Source: Actinomyces provencensis (GTDB taxonomy: Bacteria > Actinomycetota > Actinomycetes > Actinomycetales > Actinomycetaceae). From it: a stretch of DNA of 64,000 nucleotides. Made by a program: the position numbers and the translations under genes. The stretch covers positions 2,896,487 through 2,960,486 of the forward strand of contig NZ_LT700212.1 in assembly GCF_900155435.1 (NCBI RefSeq). Reading direction: 5' to 3'. Of the stretch, positions 61,956 through 64,000 are shown piece after piece (position 1 is the first letter of the stretch; each line of letters starts with the position of its first letter). The notes beneath the pieces were generated by a model that worked only from the letters and a program-made list of their open reading frames with translations, made no database searches and was not told where the DNA came from.

Positions 61956-63504
61956 CCGATTGGGTCGCATTCTCGGACGTTGCGCTCTCAACTGGTTCTT
62001 CGGGCATCGGCACCACAGTGGTCGGGAAGGCTTCGACCAAGAGTCTGCCCACGGCTTCACCGATCTGTCTGGCCAGCAGAGGCGGAACGGCATTGCCGAT
62101 CTGCTGGTACTGGGCGGTCCGTGGTCCCATGAAGTAGTAGTTGTCCGGGAAGGTCTGCAGCCGGGCGGCCTCGCGGACGGTCAAGCTCCGCATCTGCATG
62201 GGATCGGGATGGATGAAGTGATGACCGTCCTTTGCCAGGTGCGCGACAATCGTCGAGCTGGGATTGGACCAGGCCTGGACCCAGAACCGGTCCGTGAACG
62301 GTGTGTCCTCCCGCTGGATGTTCTTGTGCTCGGGGACCAGTTCCACCGGGACGCTCTTGACGTTTGGCTGTTCCCTGCCGTCGGACAGTTCCACGAAACG
62401 GGCCCAGTAGAAGTAGCGCCACAGGTCTGACGGCATGTGTGCCCTTGCCTCGTGCTGGAGTACGCACGTCAGGTTCTCGTCCTCGAGCCACTCCCGGAGG
62501 ACCGGGTCGGCCACATGTGCTGGACCTCTGGGAACCCGAACCGATCCCCGCGGAGGGACCGAAGCTGGCAGTGCCCGGGTACCCAAGTGGTGACGCGCGG
62601 CGATCCTCGCAGAGCTCTGACGGATGTCCGACCACTGGACATCGGAGTCCGCGCGCCGCGGACTGACGGACGACCGAATGGTGGGAAGGTCGCCGATGGC
62701 ATCCCGCACCGTGGTGTGGGCGCCCGGGACCAGTGTCGGTACAGTTCGGACCCTCCCCAGCACGTCCTTCCGGACTCCCAGCAGGATGACGCGTTGGCGC
62801 GCCTGGGGAATCCAGAACTGGTCGGCATGGATCAGGAAGTCGGCCGGTTCGAGGTCCTCGGGAGACTTGTCGCTGACCAAGGAGAAGACGGTGTAGGCAT
62901 CGTCGAGTTCCAGGTCCCTCTTGATCTGGCGGAAGATCAGACTGTCCTTGTTCTTGGAGGAGAGCATTCCGCGGACGTTCTCCATGACGAACACCGGCGG
63001 TCGGAACGTGTCAAGGATGTGGAGGTACTCCCGGTACAGGAAGTGCTTCTTGTCCTCGGCGAATGTCTCGTCGTGGGTGCGACGGGACCTGCCGGCCAGG
63101 GAGTAGGCCTGACAGGGGGGTCCTCCGATCAACGCCCACGGCCGGTCGGAGCCCTGCTCGATGCCAGCACGGCTCAGCGCCGCTCCGATCAGGGCATCGT
63201 TCTCGGGGCGGTTCGCTTCCCCGAGCTCGATGCGGGGCGAGCGAGCGAGCTCCTCGTTCAGCGCGCTTGCGATCTCGGGGACGGCTCGGAACTGCTCCTC
63301 GGTGATCTCACCGTTGAGGAAGGCGTAGTACTCGTCCGGGAATCCAGCTGACCGGACGGCCGCGCGGAGGATCAGGGTCTCGTGGGCCCAGTGTTCCTTC
63401 TCGATCGAGATGGCCGAGCGGAACGTGACTGCACTGCTGGCCCGGGAGAACCCTTCGTTGAGACCGCCGGGCCCGGCGAACAGATCCACCATCGGAATTT
63501 CCAC
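61945..63504 (-). CDS. DNA (cytosine-5-)-methyltransferase
   Basis: 519-residue m5C DNA methyltransferase protecting the host genome from the restriction module. Motif I is VDLFAGPGGLNEGF, motif IV GGPPCQAYSLAG with catalytic Cys131, motif VI VFVMENVRGML, motif VIII PQARQRVILLGVR and motif X QQIGNAVPPLLARQIG. The segment between VIII and IX-X, about 200 residues, is the target-recognition region. The start is the GTG at 63504, which has AGAGAGGAAGA upstream; a longer frame from 63588 lacks a site. It is convergent with the defence operons. The recognised sequence cannot be read from the protein. Confidence 0.94.
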   Translation of the reverse strand: MEIPMVDLFAGPGGLNEGFSRASSAVTFRSAISIEKEHWAHETLILRAAVRSAGFPDEYYAFLNGEITEEQFRAVPEIASALNEELARSPRIELGEANRPENDALIGAALSRAGIEQGSDRPWALIGGPPCQAYSLAGRSRRTHDETFAEDKKHFLYREYLHILDTFRPPVFVMENVRGMLSSKNKDSLIFRQIKRDLELDDAYTVFSLVSDKSPEDLEPADFLIHADQFWIPQARQRVILLGVRKDVLGRVRTVPTLVPGAHTTVRDAIGDLPTIRSSVSPRRADSDVQWSDIRQSSARIAARHHLGTRALPASVPPRGSVRVPRGPAHVADPVLREWLEDENLTCVLQHEARAHMPSDLWRYFYWARFVELSDGREQPNVKSVPVELVPEHKNIQREDTPFTDRFWVQAWSNPSSTIVAHLAKDGHHFIHPDPMQMRSLTVREAARLQTFPDNYYFMGPRTAQYQQIGNAVPPLLARQIGEAVGRLLVEAFPTTVVPMPEEPVESATSENATQSDAA

Positions 63505-63829
63505 AGTCTTCCTCTCTTCGCTCCCAGGGTACCAGGTTCGGAAGAGTTTCCACTGGACCGAGTAGGAGCATTGTCCACTGCGACGCATGCACTTCTGTCC
63601 CCCGACAAACCCAGCCCAGGACGCGTCGGAGTTGAGCAGTACCTCGGAGAGCTGAGGTGCGTGTCGTCTGCCCGTCGGAACACTCCGGTGTCACCCGGCT
63701 CCCGCGAGGAGATGTCCATCGCCTTTCGTGCTCCCCGAATTGCTCCGGTCCCACTCCGCGGTGTCCCGGTGCTCGGGGAACGTGCGATCCTGGACCAGCA
63801 GGGACACCGCATCGAGAAGGTGGAGCATC
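63505..63829. other. Intergenic upstream of the methyltransferase
   Basis: 325 bases between the divergent methyltransferase and the partial gene at the window end. No gene or clear operator is visible. Confidence 0.4.
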
Positions 63830-64000
63830 GTGAGTTCGACAGGTGACATCCAGGGACAGGGCCCGACCGTGGGCCAGCCCGCAGGAGCGGCGCAGGCCGC
63901 CCAACCCCCGCAGCTGCGCGAACCGGGCCAGCCGACCGAGCCCCCACAGCCCGGCGCGACGACTCCACCGGCGTCGCCCTCGCAGGGTGCGGGCGGGCCC
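63830..64000 (+). CDS. Partial Pro/Gln/Gly-rich protein (3' end outside window)
   Basis: Starts at a GTG with AAGGTGGAGC just upstream and stays open to the window end (57 codons). The visible N-terminus is low complexity (GQPAGAAQAAQPPQLREPGQ ...), as in cytoplasmic tails of actinobacterial membrane proteins. Function cannot be judged. Confidence 0.45.
   Translation, partial: MSSTGDIQGQGPTVGQPAGAAQAAQPPQLREPGQPTEPPQPGATTPPASPSQGAGGP

Noticed and set aside
61891..63351. Plus-strand frames over the methyltransferase gene
   Set aside because: Antisense of a complete m5C methyltransferase with all key motifs.
1..64000. tRNA, rRNA and replication origin sequences
   Set aside because: None could be recognised by eye; a tRNA or Infernal scan would be needed to exclude short RNAs.

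Overview
The window is high-GC DNA with dense, mostly overlapping operons, GTG/TTG starts beside ATG, actinobacterial-style lipoprotein and secretion signals, and IS3 and ISL3 insertion sequences. This points to an Actinomycetota chromosome. The mix of sugar ABC transporters, GH38 mannosidases, GH13 and oligopeptide uptake would suit a host-associated Actinomyces-like organism, but that is inference.

Region by region. 1-7.8 kb: the end of a maltose-type ABC permease pair, a GH13 alpha-glucosidase, an unknown gene and a first GH38 alpha-mannosidase. 7.8-9.9 kb: a Cys/Met-rich copper-storage-like four-helix protein, a NifX/dinitrogenase-cofactor-family protein and a low-complexity membrane protein that appears cut by an IS3 element. 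9.8-17.2 kb: a transposon cluster. It holds one IS3-family element, then a nested and tandemly amplified ISL3 array in which four transposase copies share a central 548-bp block and two of them are exact hybrids spaced 1231 bp apart. The outer ISL3 also cuts an AbiEi-like antitoxin gene. 17.8-25.3 kb: NhaA antiporter and an oligopeptide ABC system (dppA, then dppB-dppC-dppDF). 25.8-29.3 kb: a secreted GH16 glucanase, an octanucleotide repeat, and an EVE/DUF3883-type fusion protein.

29.9-36.5 kb, minus strand: a lactate racemase operon in the order larE-larB-larA-larD-larC followed by a NiCoT nickel transporter. LarE and LarB make the nickel-pincer cofactor and LarC inserts nickel; LarC here carries a 101-residue His-rich insert. 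LarA is the racemase and LarD a lactate channel. A catalytically dead IS630-transposase derivative is divergently transcribed from this operon and is a candidate domesticated regulator. 37.9-47.4 kb: a frameshifted ThrE exporter, a ROK repressor, a second GH38 mannosidase and its sugar ABC transporter.

47.7-63.5 kb: a large putative defence island. A first operon encodes a Z1-domain helicase-like ATPase, a DUF4420 PD-(D/E)XK nuclease, a GHKL ATPase, an unknown protein and a DUF6339 protein. A second encodes another GHKL ATPase, another Z1 protein and an AIPR-family protein. A convergent Vsr nickase and m5C DNA methyltransferase complete it. It resembles the known MutL/MORC-Z1 restriction-modification class but has two GHKL and two Z1 motors in one locus, which makes it the best candidate for an unusual system here. 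No rRNA, tRNA or CRISPR array was seen.
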